Notes: a model not told the origin generated them from the sequence alone. Shown: positions 27,400 to 36,696, counted from the first letter of the stretch. The stretch: DNA of 64,000 nucleotides from Chitinilyticum piscinae (GCF_015223195.1 NZ_JADFUA010000010.1:1-64000), one strand, 5' to 3'. Made by a program: numbers and translations.

Positions 27400-28161
27400 T
27401 TATTGCGGTGCGGCGACAGGAACACTCTGGCCATCCAGACTGATGGCACTGATGCGCTCCTTGCGGTCAAAGCTCAGCCGGAGCGTCCCGCCTTCCGGCA
27501 AACTCACCACCAGCGCCTCCGGCTCAGGCTGAGCAGCCAGTTCGAGCTGACTGAAAAAATGCTCGACCATGCGGCGCTGGTTCACCGGACAACACGCTGC
27601 AGCCCGGCGGATCGCCGCGACCAGATTGCCGGCATGACATTCCGCCGCAGTCAGCGGCAGCATATCGCTCAGGGTGAACCAGCTGTGGACCGTGCCATAC
27701 GCCAGCGTCGATGAGGTGCGCACCAGCCCATGGCGCCCGCAGATGCCGGCCGCGATGAGCGCCAGATGCTCCGCCTGCAACCTGCTTCCGAATTGCAGCT
27801 CCTTGCTGGTGAACTCGGGGATACCCTGCTCCTCGCCCAGCGCCTTGAGCTGCAACACATCCTGCTGATATTTCAACGGCGGCCCGAGCAAGCGGTTGGC
27901 CCAGGGCCATAACCAGCTGTTTTTCTCTGCGCTACCCGATCCGATCATCTGTGGTCGGGCCTTGAAACCATCTCCCAATATCAGCAGGCCGCGATCCATA
28001 TCGCAATCCCATTGCGTGATATCACCGGGAACGCGTTGCGCCAGCACGATCTGCTTGAGCATGCCCAGAACCGCATGCTGCTCCAGCAGCGCGGAAAAAC
28101 CCGGACCAGGGCGCGTGCCTGCGTTTGCTCCCGCCCCGAACAGTGTCGCGAACATCCCCAT
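27400..28161 (-). CDS. DUF6882-like protein (paralogue 2)
   Basis: 253 aa from the ATG at 28161, which has a GGGGAGAG ribosome binding site. The frame is open 42 nt further upstream without support. GFSALLEQHAVLGMLKQIVLAQ, SWLWPWANRLLG and NQRRMVEHFFSQLEL correspond position by position to paralogue 1. It adds several Cys residues (AAACCPVNQ) absent from the neighbour. It is the first gene of the minus-strand set, and the 185-nt gap upstream contains two direct ACCGGAT repeats. Confidence 0.7.
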   Translation of the reverse strand: MGMFATLFGAGANAGTRPGPGFSALLEQHAVLGMLKQIVLAQRVPGDITQWDCDMDRGLLILGDGFKARPQMIGSGSAEKNSWLWPWANRLLGPPLKYQQDVLQLKALGEEQGIPEFTSKELQFGSRLQAEHLALIAAGICGRHGLVRTSSTLAYGTVHSWFTLSDMLPLTAAECHAGNLVAAIRRAAACCPVNQRRMVEHFFSQLELAAQPEPEALVVSLPEGGTLRLSFDRKERISAISLDGQSVPVAAPQ

Positions 28162-28346
28162 TGAAACTCTCCCCTGCCTGCGCGCGGCCTGCTTACTTAA
28201 CAAGAAACCGGATAAACCATACCGGATTCACGATATCGTCACCATCAGGCAAGCATCAAACTGTGAATTGCACGACGTTTACATTTGTATTTCAACAGAT
28301 GCTTGGATACCATCGTCCGGAAATGCTCCCTGATTGAGCTCCCCCG

Positions 28347-29615
28347 ATGCCCACCCTGTTTGCCCCAGGCCAGCTGCAGGCCTTGACCTTCTTCACCGGC
28401 GCGATCCATCTCGGGATCGGCACGCTACTTTGGCTGGTCTGGCGCACACGACGAACCGGGCCGGGCTTTGGTAACTGGGTGCTGACCGAATGGTGCATGG
28501 GGTTGGCCTGGTTGCTGGTACTGGTACAGGCTGTGGCACCACAGCAGTGGTTACCGGTGCTCTACACACTGCTATTGTTACTGGCTCCGGCTTTCTACGA
28601 GCAGGGCTTGCGCCGTTTTTTCCTCCGTCCGCCCGCATGGCATCCACAGCAAAGTCTGCTGTTCGCCCTGCTGTTTACGCTGCTCTATGCCGTTGCGGTC
28701 GCGCAGGGCGCCAATCTGCATCAACGCATCGTGGTGTTCACTGCCCTGCAACTTCCCCTCTTGGCGAGCATCGTGCGCCAGCTTTGGCTCATCACGCACG
28801 AGCGGCCGGCCTATCGCATCCTGTGGCTGCTGCTGGCCGCGTTGTGCCTGCAGATCACAGCACAGAGCCTGCGCATTGTCGAACACCTGCAGTCACCTTC
28901 TCTTCCCGAGGTCAGCAGTAACAACCCGCTGGCTGATCATACGGTCGGCATGGTGCTGCTATTTTCGGTGGTATTCAGCCTGCTGCGCAGCAGTGTGGAC
29001 CTGATCAGCGTGCAGATCCGCACCGAGCAGGCTCTGCAGACCACCTTGCAGCAACTGGAGCAACGAGCCAATTTCGACGGCCTCACCGGACTGGCCACGC
29101 GCCAGTACATGGAGTCTGCATTGCCGGCTCTGCAACAGCGCTGCCTGCGCCATGAGGAACAATTGACTCTGATTCTCTTTGATCTCGACGAATTCAAGCA
29201 GATCAACGACAACTACGGGCACCCAGTCGGTGATGCCATTCTGGCCGCGATGGGTGCCTGCGTGCGCGAGCATTGCCGTGGTGATGATCTGCCAGTGCGC
29301 ATCGGGGGCGACGAAATTGCGCTGCTGGTGTACGGCGGTCGCCCAGATCAGCTTGCCAGCCTGTTACAGCGCCTGCGCCATGCGATCCGCGCCGCCTGCA
29401 GCGGCCTGGTCGAGCAACCGGTTACCCTCAGCATCGGCATTGCCTATTTCCAGGATGCGGAACCGTTTGCGCCGGTATACCGCCGGGCGGACCAGGCGAT
29501 GTATAGCGCCAAACGTAATGGGCGTAACTGCGCCTACGTGCATACCCCGGAGAGCACCCCCACCCAGCTGGAGCTGGGCCACCTTCCCGCCACCGGCATG
29601 CCGCTTACCGCCTGA
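28347..29615 (+). CDS. Membrane diguanylate cyclase with variant GGDEI motif
   Basis: 422 aa. About seven hydrophobic segments (10-225) form an integral-membrane sensor, followed by a short coiled coil and a GGDEF domain (about 245-400): NFDGLTGLATRQYME, LILFDLDEFKQINDNYGHPVGD and RIGGDEIALLV. The signature reads GGDEI rather than GGDEF. The catalytic Asp/Glu are kept, so activity is likely but not certain. No RxxD inhibitory site stands out. The final 11 nt overlap the convergent photolyase gene. Confidence 0.88.
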   Translation: MPTLFAPGQLQALTFFTGAIHLGIGTLLWLVWRTRRTGPGFGNWVLTEWCMGLAWLLVLVQAVAPQQWLPVLYTLLLLLAPAFYEQGLRRFFLRPPAWHPQQSLLFALLFTLLYAVAVAQGANLHQRIVVFTALQLPLLASIVRQLWLITHERPAYRILWLLLAALCLQITAQSLRIVEHLQSPSLPEVSSNNPLADHTVGMVLLFSVVFSLLRSSVDLISVQIRTEQALQTTLQQLEQRANFDGLTGLATRQYMESALPALQQRCLRHEEQLTLILFDLDEFKQINDNYGHPVGDAILAAMGACVREHCRGDDLPVRIGGDEIALLVYGGRPDQLASLLQRLRHAIRAACSGLVEQPVTLSIGIAYFQDAEPFAPVYRRADQAMYSAKRNGRNCAYVHTPESTPTQLELGHLPATGMPLTA

Positions 29616-31008
29616 ACAGCGCCAGTGCTGCTTCACGCTGCACCGCGTGCTCAACGATGGGTAGCGGGTAATCAACGCCCAGCGTGATGCCCGCCGCCTG
29701 CATTTCCAGCGGCTTCGACAACCAGGGGGCATGGATGGCTTTCGCCGGCAGCATGGCCAGCTCGGGACAATAGCGCTTGATGAACTTGCCCTCGCTGTCG
29801 AATTTCTCCGACTGGCTCACCGGATTGAAAATGCGGAAATACGGTTGCGCATCGCAGCCGGTCGAGGCCGCCCACTGCCAGCCACCGTTGTTTGCCGCCA
29901 GATCGAAGTCGATCAGCTTCTCGGCAAAATAGCGCTCACCCCAGCGCCAGTCGATCAGCAGATCTTTCACCAGAAAGCTAGCTACAATCATGCGCAGGCG
30001 GTTGTGCATGTAGCCGGTCTGGTTCAGCTGGCGCATCGCGGCATCGACAATCGGAAACCCTGTCCTTCCCTCACACCAGGCGGCAAACCAGTCCTCGCGG
30101 TTCGGAAACGGCAGGGCATCGTATTCCGGCTTGAAGGCGTGCTCGACCACCTCGGGTCGGTGCCAGAGTATCTGCATGTAGAACTCGCGCCAGATCAGCT
30201 CGGACAGCCAGGTCTCGGCCCCCGCGCCACCGTGGCGATAGGCGTAAGTTGCCAGCTCGCGCACGCTGACCGTGCCAAAGCGCAGGTGCACCGACAGATA
30301 CGACGGCCCCTTCACCGCCGGAAAGTCGCGCGCTTCGTGGTAGCGATCGATGCGCTGGCAGAAGTCGGCAAACAGCTGCTCACCACCCGCAAGCCCCACC
30401 GGCATGTTCAGCTCGCCCAGATTGCTGCGCGCAAAGCCCAGCTCTTTCAGGCTTGGAAAATACTGCGCCGGCAATCGCGCCAGCTGCTGTAGGTAGCGCA
30501 CGACCGGATAGGGCTTGAGGTAGAAATCGTTGAGCTGCGCCAGCCAGGCGCGCTTGTACGGCGTAAACACCGAATACATGCCGCCGGTTTTGCTAAGCAC
30601 CTCGGCGCGCTCGAACACCACCTGATCCTTGAATGTATGCAGTGCAATGCCTTTCTCTGCAAGGGCTGTAGCCACACACTGGTCACGGTATATCGCAGAG
30701 GGCTCGTAATCGTGATTGGCATAGACGGCACTGACGCCAAATTCGGCCACCAGTTGCGGGATCAGCTCAACCGCGCGGCCATAACGCACCACCAGATCGC
30801 CACCGTGTTTCAGCAGCTCGGTTTTGAGCTGCTTCAGGCTCTCCCAGATGAATTCGACGCGGCGGTCATCCTGCGGCAAGCCGGCGAGGATGTCGGTATC
30901 GAACACGAATACCGGAATCACCGGCTGGCCGGATTTCAGCGCGTGGTAGAGCGCCGCGTGATCATGCAGCCGCAGATCGCGGCGCAACCAGACCAGAACG
31001 GGTGACAT
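29605..31008 (-). CDS. phrB: Deoxyribodipyrimidine photolyase
   Basis: 467 aa with an AAGGAG ribosome binding site. It repairs cyclobutane pyrimidine dimers using light. The N-terminal antenna domain (LVWLRRDLRLHDHAAL) is followed by the FAD domain with LIWREFYMQIL, GRTGFPIVDAAMRQL, GYMHNRLRMIVASF and NNGGWQWAASTGCDAQPYFRIFNP, all standard class I CPD photolyase marks. The SUKH-type gene ends 11 nt upstream, so the two probably share a transcript. Confidence 0.95.
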   Translation of the reverse strand: MSPVLVWLRRDLRLHDHAALYHALKSGQPVIPVFVFDTDILAGLPQDDRRVEFIWESLKQLKTELLKHGGDLVVRYGRAVELIPQLVAEFGVSAVYANHDYEPSAIYRDQCVATALAEKGIALHTFKDQVVFERAEVLSKTGGMYSVFTPYKRAWLAQLNDFYLKPYPVVRYLQQLARLPAQYFPSLKELGFARSNLGELNMPVGLAGGEQLFADFCQRIDRYHEARDFPAVKGPSYLSVHLRFGTVSVRELATYAYRHGGAGAETWLSELIWREFYMQILWHRPEVVEHAFKPEYDALPFPNREDWFAAWCEGRTGFPIVDAAMRQLNQTGYMHNRLRMIVASFLVKDLLIDWRWGERYFAEKLIDFDLAANNGGWQWAASTGCDAQPYFRIFNPVSQSEKFDSEGKFIKRYCPELAMLPAKAIHAPWLSKPLEMQAAGITLGVDYPLPIVEHAVQREAALALFRR

Positions 31009-31019
31009 GCCTTGCTCCT

Positions 31020-31655
31020 TCAGTACAGCCATTTGCGCACCAGCACAGCGCCGAAACGCTCGGTCAGCAGCCGCTCGGCAGCGGCATCGTCATCGTGGAT
31101 CTCGCCCAGAGTGCGGAGCATCAGCGCATCCAGATAGGTCTCCACTTCAGTAAAAAACAGGGTCAGCAACGCATTGTCGTCATGATCGAAGTAATACACT
31201 TCACCGCTTTCCCGATGAAAGCAGAACAGATTGCCATTCCCCAGATAATCCCCGAAAGTCACCAGCTCTTCAGCCAGCGCCAGCAGCTCAGGGGCTTCGT
31301 CGCACAAATCCGGAAACCCCGGAAAAGCATCCAGCAGCGGCTCGATGGGCGTGTAGCCTGCGGGGGCCACACTGCAGAGGGTTTCGCCCAGCTTGAGCAC
31401 GCCAAACTGCAGATGCCACTCACGCAAAGCCTGGGGCAAGCGGCAAGCCAGCCGCTGCTCCAGCTCCGCAAGTGCGGCCTCGCTAACCGGAGCCAGCACC
31501 GGCGCGGCGGGATGATCACCCCACAGTTCCGCGTAGGCATTGATCGTGCGGCGATACCAGTCCAGGCGGGTAGCGGCGCCTTCCAGCGCTGGCCAGGCCA
31601 GCGGCGGGCAGTCGGGAGGAGGCCATTGTTCAGTGTCTGGCAAGAAAGAATCCAT
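31020..31655 (-). CDS. SMI1/KNR4 (SUKH) family protein
   Basis: 211 aa. ISEAALAELE-type helix (residues about 55-75, VSEAALAELEQRLACRLPQALREWHLQFG) followed by LVTFGDYLGNGNLFCFHRESGEVYYFDHDD is the SUKH pattern. Bacterial members often act as immunity proteins for polymorphic toxins, but many stand alone with unknown roles. No toxin gene is nearby. The ATG at 31655 has a CGGAG ribosome binding site; the frame is open 33 nt further. It is directly upstream of phrB. Confidence 0.78.
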   Translation of the reverse strand: MDSFLPDTEQWPPPDCPPLAWPALEGAATRLDWYRRTINAYAELWGDHPAAPVLAPVSEAALAELEQRLACRLPQALREWHLQFGVLKLGETLCSVAPAGYTPIEPLLDAFPGFPDLCDEAPELLALAEELVTFGDYLGNGNLFCFHRESGEVYYFDHDDNALLTLFFTEVETYLDALMLRTLGEIHDDDAAAERLLTERFGAVLVRKWLY

Positions 31656-31786
31656 GCGAACTCCGGCGTTGATTCGGCTATGCCGCATTGTGCTGGCGAT
31701 GCCGTATCAGCGGCAAGACCGCCGCGATCGCGCGCAGTTTGCCGGCCGACTGTGCGATAATCCCGCGCATGGAAAAAGCGCAGACC

Positions 31787-32338
31787 ATGAACCTCACCCA
31801 TCACTTCCTGATCGCCATGCCCGGCCTGACTGACCCCCTGTTTTCCGGGGCACTGGCCTTTGTCTGTGAGCACAGCGAGAAAGGTGCAATGGGCATTATC
31901 GTGAACAAGCCGCTGGATCTCACGCTCACGCAGCTGTTCGAGCAGATTGACACCGAACTGCACCGACCGGATGTGGCCGAACAGCAGGTCTGTTTCGGCG
32001 GCCCGGTACAGACCGATCGTGGCTTTGTACTGCACAGCCCGCTGGGGAGCTGGCAATCTTCACTCGCGGTGAGCGACGAGCTGGGGCTGACCACGTCCAA
32101 GGACATTTTGCAGGCGGTTGGCGAAGGGCACGGCCCGGAACAGCTGATCATCACGCTGGGCTATTCCGGCTGGGAAGCCGGCCAGCTGGAAAACGAAATC
32201 GTGCAGAATTCCTGGCTGACCGTGCAGGCCGATCCGGCCATCATCTTTGGCAAGCCCCCGGAAGAGCGCTTCGACGCCGCGCTGGCCTTGCTGGGGGTGA
32301 ATTACTCGATGCTGTCGCAGGAAGCCGGACATGCCTGA
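31787..32338 (+). CDS. yqgE: YqgE/AlgH family protein (UPF0301)
   Basis: 183 aa. [45 protein letters not shown] and [15 protein letters not shown] match E. coli YqgE along the whole length. The biochemical role is unsettled; in Pseudomonas it is called AlgH. The ATG at 31787 matches the family start. Another ATG lies 18 nt upstream. A GATAAT hexamer at 31756-31761 may be its -10. It heads the yqgE-ruvX-pyrB-pyrC' set. Confidence 0.9.
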   Translation: MNLTHHFLIAMPGLTDPLFSGALAFVCEHSEKGAMGIIVNKPLDLTLTQLFEQIDTELHRPDVAEQQVCFGGPVQTDRGFVLHSPLGSWQSSLAVSDELGLTTSKDILQAVGEGHGPEQLIITLGYSGWEAGQLENEIVQNSWLTVQADPAIIFGKPPEERFDAALALLGVNYSMLSQEAGHA

Positions 32339-32413
32339 GCGCAATAGCAAAGGGTATCCAGCTCCAAGCCATAAACTCCAACCATTGCAAACACATCCAC
32401 TAAGGGGTATGCA

Positions 32414-32881
32414 ATGGGCTGCGTAATGGCCTTCGATTTCGGCACCAGCCGCATTGGCGTGGCCATGGGCAGCACCGAGCTGGGTATTGCCCACCCGCTG
32501 GAAACCATTGCCGCCGTCGACAACGACACGCGCTTTGCCCGCATCGCGAAACTGCTCAAGGAATGGCAACCCGATACGCTGGTGGTCGGTCTTTCCACGC
32601 ATGTCGACGGCACCCCCACCGAGATGACGCAGCAGACCACGCGCTTTGCGCGCCGGCTGCACGGCCGTTTCGGGCTGACTACGCTGCTGGTGGACGAACG
32701 CCTTTCATCTGCCGCGGCGACCGAGCACCTCAACGAGATCGGCGTGCGTGGCCGCAAGCAGAAACCAGCGCTTGACCAGGTTGCTGCCATGCAGATTTTG
32801 CAAACCTATTTTGACACCCCCGACAGTGCGATCGATCCGGCCAGCCGGATGGACGTGCCGCAAGGAGACACCGATGCTTAA
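32414..32881 (+). CDS. ruvX: Putative pre-16S rRNA nuclease RuvX/YqgF
   Basis: 155 aa. The RNase H-like fold begins with [15 protein letters not shown] (catalytic Asp) and has [24 protein letters not shown] and the final Asp in [11 protein letters not shown]. The family matures the 5' end of 16S rRNA, and Holliday-junction resolution has also been proposed. AAGGGG 6 nt before the ATG serves as ribosome binding site and is part of a GGGTAT motif. It overlaps pyrB by 8 nt. Confidence 0.92.
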   Translation: MGCVMAFDFGTSRIGVAMGSTELGIAHPLETIAAVDNDTRFARIAKLLKEWQPDTLVVGLSTHVDGTPTEMTQQTTRFARRLHGRFGLTTLLVDERLSSAAATEHLNEIGVRGRKQKPALDQVAAMQILQTYFDTPDSAIDPASRMDVPQGDTDA

Positions 32882-33836
32882 CCCGCAACTGAATGCGCAG
32901 GGCGAGCTGATCCACCTGCTGACAACCGAAGGCCTGTCACGCAAGATCCTCACGCAGATTCTCGACAAAGCCGCCGAATTCGTTGAAGGCGGCGAACTGG
33001 TGAACAGGAAATTCACCGATCTGGCCGGAACCTCGGTCTTCAACCTGTTTTTCGAGAACTCGACCCGCACCCGCACCACCTTCGAAATCGCCGCCAAGCG
33101 CCTGTCGGCCGACGTGTCGAGCCTGAACATCCAGGCCTCCAGCACCGCCAAGGGCGAAACGCTGCTCGACACCATTCACAACCTCGAAGCGATGGGCGCC
33201 AATCTGTTTGTCGTGCGCCATTCCGAGTCGGGCGCGGCCCACCTGATTGCCCGCCACGTGAAGCCCGGGGTCTCGGTGGTGAATGCCGGCGATGGCCGTC
33301 ATGCACACCCGACACAGGCCATGCTCGACATGTTCACCATCCGGCATTACAAGCAGGACTTCACCAAGCTGCGCGTGGCGATTGTCGGCGACATCCTGCA
33401 TTCGCGCGTTGCCCGTTCGCAGATTCACGCCCTCTCGACGCTGGGCTGCCCGGAAATCCGCGTGATTGCGCCGAAAACCCTGCTGCCGACCGCCGTCGAA
33501 CAACTGGGCGTCCACGTCTACCATGACATGGCAGAAGGCCTGAAGGACGTGGATGTCGTCGCGATGCTGCGCCTGCAGAACGAACGCATGAGCGGCGCCT
33601 ACCTGCCCAGCACGCAGGAATTCTTCAAGTACTACGGTCTCACCGAGGAAAAACTGGCGCTGGCCAAACCCGATGCCATCGTGATGCATCCGGGCCCGAT
33701 GAACCGCGGCGTGGAGATCGACTCGGTCGTCGCCGACGGCAAACAAGCCGTGATCCTGCCGCAGGTGACCTTTGGCATCGCCGTGCGCATGGCGGTGCTT
33801 TCCATCGTGACGGCCAACCAGCGGAGTGCGAAATAA
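32874..33836 (+). CDS. pyrB: Aspartate carbamoyltransferase catalytic subunit
   Basis: 320 aa. It makes carbamoyl aspartate in pyrimidine synthesis. The carbamoyl-phosphate loop is [13 protein letters not shown], with [11 protein letters not shown], and the C-terminal [12 protein letters not shown] is the aspartate-binding loop. AAGGAGA precedes the ATG at 32874, which lies within the end of ruvX. It overlaps pyrC' by one base (TAATG). In Pseudomonas-type enzymes PyrB forms a dodecamer with an inactive dihydroorotase, which is what the next gene encodes. No pyrR lies between ruvX and pyrB. Confidence 0.96.
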   Translation: MLNPQLNAQGELIHLLTTEGLSRKILTQILDKAAEFVEGGELVNRKFTDLAGTSVFNLFFENSTRTRTTFEIAAKRLSADVSSLNIQASSTAKGETLLDTIHNLEAMGANLFVVRHSESGAAHLIARHVKPGVSVVNAGDGRHAHPTQAMLDMFTIRHYKQDFTKLRVAIVGDILHSRVARSQIHALSTLGCPEIRVIAPKTLLPTAVEQLGVHVYHDMAEGLKDVDVVAMLRLQNERMSGAYLPSTQEFFKYYGLTEEKLALAKPDAIVMHPGPMNRGVEIDSVVADGKQAVILPQVTFGIAVRMAVLSIVTANQRSAK

Positions 33837-35110
33837 TGAAAAACATCCACATCCAGAACGGCCGCCTGGTTGACCCGCTGGCCGGCACCGAGCAACAGGC
33901 CGACCTCTTCGTCGCGAACGGCAAGATTGCGGGCATCGGTACTGCGCCGGCCGGTTTTGTGGCTGACGAAGTCATCGATGCCAGCGGCCAAATCGTCGCG
34001 CCGGGCCTCGTGGATTTTGCCGCGCGCCTGCGCGAACCGGGCAATGAATACAAGGCAACGCTGGCGTCCGAGATGGCTGCGGCGGTGGCCGGCGGCGTGA
34101 CCAGCGTGGTCTGCACACCGGATACCGATCCGGCGCTCGATGAAGTCGGTCTGGTTACCATGCTGCGCCAGCGCTCCAAGACACTGGACCTTGCCCGCGT
34201 CTACCCGGTCGGCGCGCTGACCGTGGGCCTGAAGGGCAAGCAGATCACCGAGATGGCGCTACTGAAAGACGCCGGCTGCGTGGCGTTTTCGCAAGGCGAT
34301 GTACCGATTGCCGATCTGCAGGTGCTGTATCGCGCCATGCAATACGCCGCCAACTACGACTTCGAGCTGCGCCTGCGCCCGGAAGAAGCCAGCCTGGTGA
34401 ACGACGGCGTCGCACACGACGGCCCCTATGCCTCCCGCCTGGGGCTGACCGGCATTCCGGTGATTGCCGAGACCATCGCCATTGCACAGATCCTGCAGCT
34501 GGTGAAGGCCACCGGTTGCAAGGTGCACCTCGCCCGCATCTCCAGCGCGGACGGCCTGGCGCTGATCCGTGCGGCCAAGCAGGAAGGCCTACCGCTGACC
34601 TGCGATGTGGATATCAACCACATCCATCTGGCCGACGTGGATATCGGTTTCTTCGACTCGCAATTCCGCTTTGACCCACCGCTGCGCGCGGTCTCCGACC
34701 GTGACGCGATTGTGGCGGCGCTGAACGATGGCACCATCGACATCATCTGCTCCGACCATGCGCCGGTCGACGACGACGGCAAGCTGCTGCCCTTTGCACA
34801 GGCCGAGCGTGGTGCGACCGGTCTGGAGCTGCTGCTGCCGCTGACGCTGGCCTGGGCGAGCCGCAACGGCATCAGCCTGCCGGCCGCACTGGCCAAGATC
34901 AGTACCGTTCCGGCCAAGGCGCTGGGGTTCGCAGCGGGCCTGTCGGTCGGCATGCGCGCCGACCTGGTGCTGTTCAATGCCGGTGAAGCCTGGCAAGTCA
35001 CGCCGGCGGCACTCAAGAGCAGCGGCAAGAACACCCCTTTCCTCAATCACGAAGTGGTCGGCCGCGTGCGCCACACGGTGGTCAAGGGCAAGGTCGTGTA
35101 CAGCGCCTGA
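33836..35110 (+). CDS. pyrC': Non-catalytic dihydroorotase-like subunit PyrC'
   Basis: 424 aa with the amidohydrolase fold, but the metal site is lost. The usual HxH after APGLVD is AAR (VDFAARLREPG). The SDDG aspartate segment reads FSQGD. The two later histidines are replaced by Arg (LRLRPEE and HLARISS). Only SDHAP keeps its Asp. By analogy with Pseudomonas PyrC' it should be a structural partner required for PyrB activity or assembly. A catalytic PyrC must then exist elsewhere in the genome. It ends with an intrinsic terminator. Confidence 0.9.
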   Translation: MKNIHIQNGRLVDPLAGTEQQADLFVANGKIAGIGTAPAGFVADEVIDASGQIVAPGLVDFAARLREPGNEYKATLASEMAAAVAGGVTSVVCTPDTDPALDEVGLVTMLRQRSKTLDLARVYPVGALTVGLKGKQITEMALLKDAGCVAFSQGDVPIADLQVLYRAMQYAANYDFELRLRPEEASLVNDGVAHDGPYASRLGLTGIPVIAETIAIAQILQLVKATGCKVHLARISSADGLALIRAAKQEGLPLTCDVDINHIHLADVDIGFFDSQFRFDPPLRAVSDRDAIVAALNDGTIDIICSDHAPVDDDGKLLPFAQAERGATGLELLLPLTLAWASRNGISLPAALAKISTVPAKALGFAAGLSVGMRADLVLFNAGEAWQVTPAALKSSGKNTPFLNHEVVGRVRHTVVKGKVVYSA

Positions 35111-35123
35111 GCATCACAACAAG

Positions 35124-35155
35124 AGCCCGGCCGCGCGCCGGGCTTTTTGTTTTTT
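35124..35155 (+). terminator. Intrinsic terminator after pyrC'
   Basis: AGCCCGGC (35124-35131) pairs with GCCGGGCT (35137-35144) over 5 nt, followed by TTTTGTTTTTT. The next gene's ribosome binding site begins at once after it. Confidence 0.9.
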
Positions 35156-35167
35156 AAGGGTATATCA

Positions 35168-35797
35168 ATGGAAGCAAATAAAAACAACGCTACTAGCCAC
35201 ATACCCAAGCACCAATCCCGCCAGATCCCGCGTGAGGAGCTGAAAACCTATCCGGTCTATCCCGGCCTGCCGCTGGCACAGATCACGCTGGTTCAAACCG
35301 CCGAACAGCTCGCCGCCGCACTCGCCGACCTGCAGGCCAGTACGGTCGTCGGTTTTGATACCGAATCACGACCAACCTTTCACCCCGGCCAGAAAAGCGA
35401 CGGCCCGCATCTGCTGCAGTTGGCCACGGCAAGGCACGCCTGGCTGTTTCCGGTGCTGAACCACAGCTTGCCCGAAGAACTGAAAATGCTGCTGGAGTCG
35501 GGAAAGGTCAGTCTGATCGGCTTCGAGACCGGCGAGGATCTCCGGCGGCTACGCGAGCGCCTCGGCGTGCACTGCGCCAGCGTGCTTGACGCCGGCACCT
35601 TGTTCGCCAGCGAGAAGCGCATCACGGTCGGCGCGGTGCAGGCTGTCGCTCGTGTATTCGGGCAGTATCTGCGCAAATCGAAAAAGGTGACGACGTCGAA
35701 CTGGTCGAAGCTGCCCTACAGCGACGCGCAACTGAGTTATGCCGGCAACGATGCCTGGGTGCCGCTGCAAGTCTACTTGGCGCTGCAAGAATGCTGA
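35168..35797 (+). CDS. Small 3'-5' exonuclease-domain protein (RNase D-like)
   Basis: 209 aa. The DEDDy exonuclease motifs are present: FDTES (Exo I, about residue 61), a region FETGEDLRRLRERL with the second Asp, and YAGNDAWVPLQVY (YxxxD, Exo III). Such stand-alone domains resemble the catalytic part of RNase D or the Werner exonuclease. Its substrate (RNA or DNA) is not known. AAGGG 7 nt before the ATG at 35168 is the ribosome binding site and belongs to a GGGTAT motif directly after the pyrC' terminator. Its promoter must therefore lie in pyrC' or it relies on read-through. Confidence 0.85.
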   Translation: MEANKNNATSHIPKHQSRQIPREELKTYPVYPGLPLAQITLVQTAEQLAAALADLQASTVVGFDTESRPTFHPGQKSDGPHLLQLATARHAWLFPVLNHSLPEELKMLLESGKVSLIGFETGEDLRRLRERLGVHCASVLDAGTLFASEKRITVGAVQAVARVFGQYLRKSKKVTTSNWSKLPYSDAQLSYAGNDAWVPLQVYLALQEC

Positions 35798-35838
35798 TTC
35801 ACGGCCAAAGGCCAAACCCAATCGCCATGCATTGAAAA

Positions 35839-35868
35839 AGGTCGCGCCCCGGAGCGGAGACGCGACCT
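35839..35868 (-). terminator. Terminator of the DUF2189 gene
   Basis: Read on the minus strand, AGGTCGCG and CGCGACCT enclose a 14-nt loop and are followed by TTTTC. A second hairpin (GGGGG/CCCCC near 35874-35889) lies closer to the gene end. Confidence 0.6.
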
Positions 35869-35925
35869 GCACAGGGGGTGACCGCCCCCGGGTAAACCGT
35901 GGCCCGCCATCACGGGCAGAACGGC

Positions 35926-36696
35926 CTACTTCTCGACCAGATCCTTGTAGGCATACCAGGTGGCATGCCCGAGCCACGGGAAGATCACGATCAATCCGAT
36001 CATCATCGTGGCAAAACCAATGGCCGTGAGCACCGCCAGCAAGGCTGCCCAGATCAGCATCGGCACCAGATTGTCGCCCACGCTACGCAGACTTACCATC
36101 ATAGCAGTCACGGCATCAATATCGCGATCAGCAAGCATCGGGATCGATACCGCAGTCAGGGCGAACACCACCAGTGCCAGCACAAAACCCAAGCCGGCCC
36201 AGATCAGCGTAAAGGTCAGAAATTCCCCGGTCAGCGCCTGCAGGATCGCATCCATCCCCACTCCGCCTCCGCCATAAAACAGCGCGAAGAGGATGGCCGA
36301 TGTGCGTTCCCAGGCGATGGCAATCATGCCTAGGCCCACGCCAAAAAATGCCAGCTGGCCGAAGTTGTGTTTCATGTCGCGCAGCGACTGGGCGAACGAG
36401 GTTTCGCGCCCTTCATCCCGCTCGCTGGTCAGTTCGTAGATGCCCGCCGCTCCCAGCGGGGCCAGCAGCAGAAATCCCGTCACGAAGGTCGTCAGCAGAT
36501 AGGGATAGCCTGCGGCCAGCGCCAGCAGGATTGCCCCCACCGCGACCACCAGCACGCCATACGCCAGACTGGGCCCCGGATGACGCATCATGTCCTGCCA
36601 GCCGCGCCCCAGCCATTGCAGCGGTCTGCCTGCGTCGATCTTGCGGATGCCCGGCATCTGAAAATGCCGGTCCAGATTGTCCATGTGCAGATCCAT
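35926..36696 (-). CDS. DUF2189 integral membrane protein
   Basis: 256 aa with a perfect AGGAGGTG ribosome binding site before the ATG at 36696. About six transmembrane helices; WLGRGWQDMMRHPGPSLAYG near the N-terminus and the closing FPWLGHATWYAYKDLV match the DUF2189 family. Members are often found next to cytochrome oxidase genes, as here (divergent from coxB across 199 nt), but no function is established. Its 5' leader contains overlapping inverted repeats. Confidence 0.82.
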   Translation of the reverse strand: MDLHMDNLDRHFQMPGIRKIDAGRPLQWLGRGWQDMMRHPGPSLAYGVLVVAVGAILLALAAGYPYLLTTFVTGFLLLAPLGAAGIYELTSERDEGRETSFAQSLRDMKHNFGQLAFFGVGLGMIAIAWERTSAILFALFYGGGGVGMDAILQALTGEFLTFTLIWAGLGFVLALVVFALTAVSIPMLADRDIDAVTAMMVSLRSVGDNLVPMLIWAALLAVLTAIGFATMMIGLIVIFPWLGHATWYAYKDLVEK

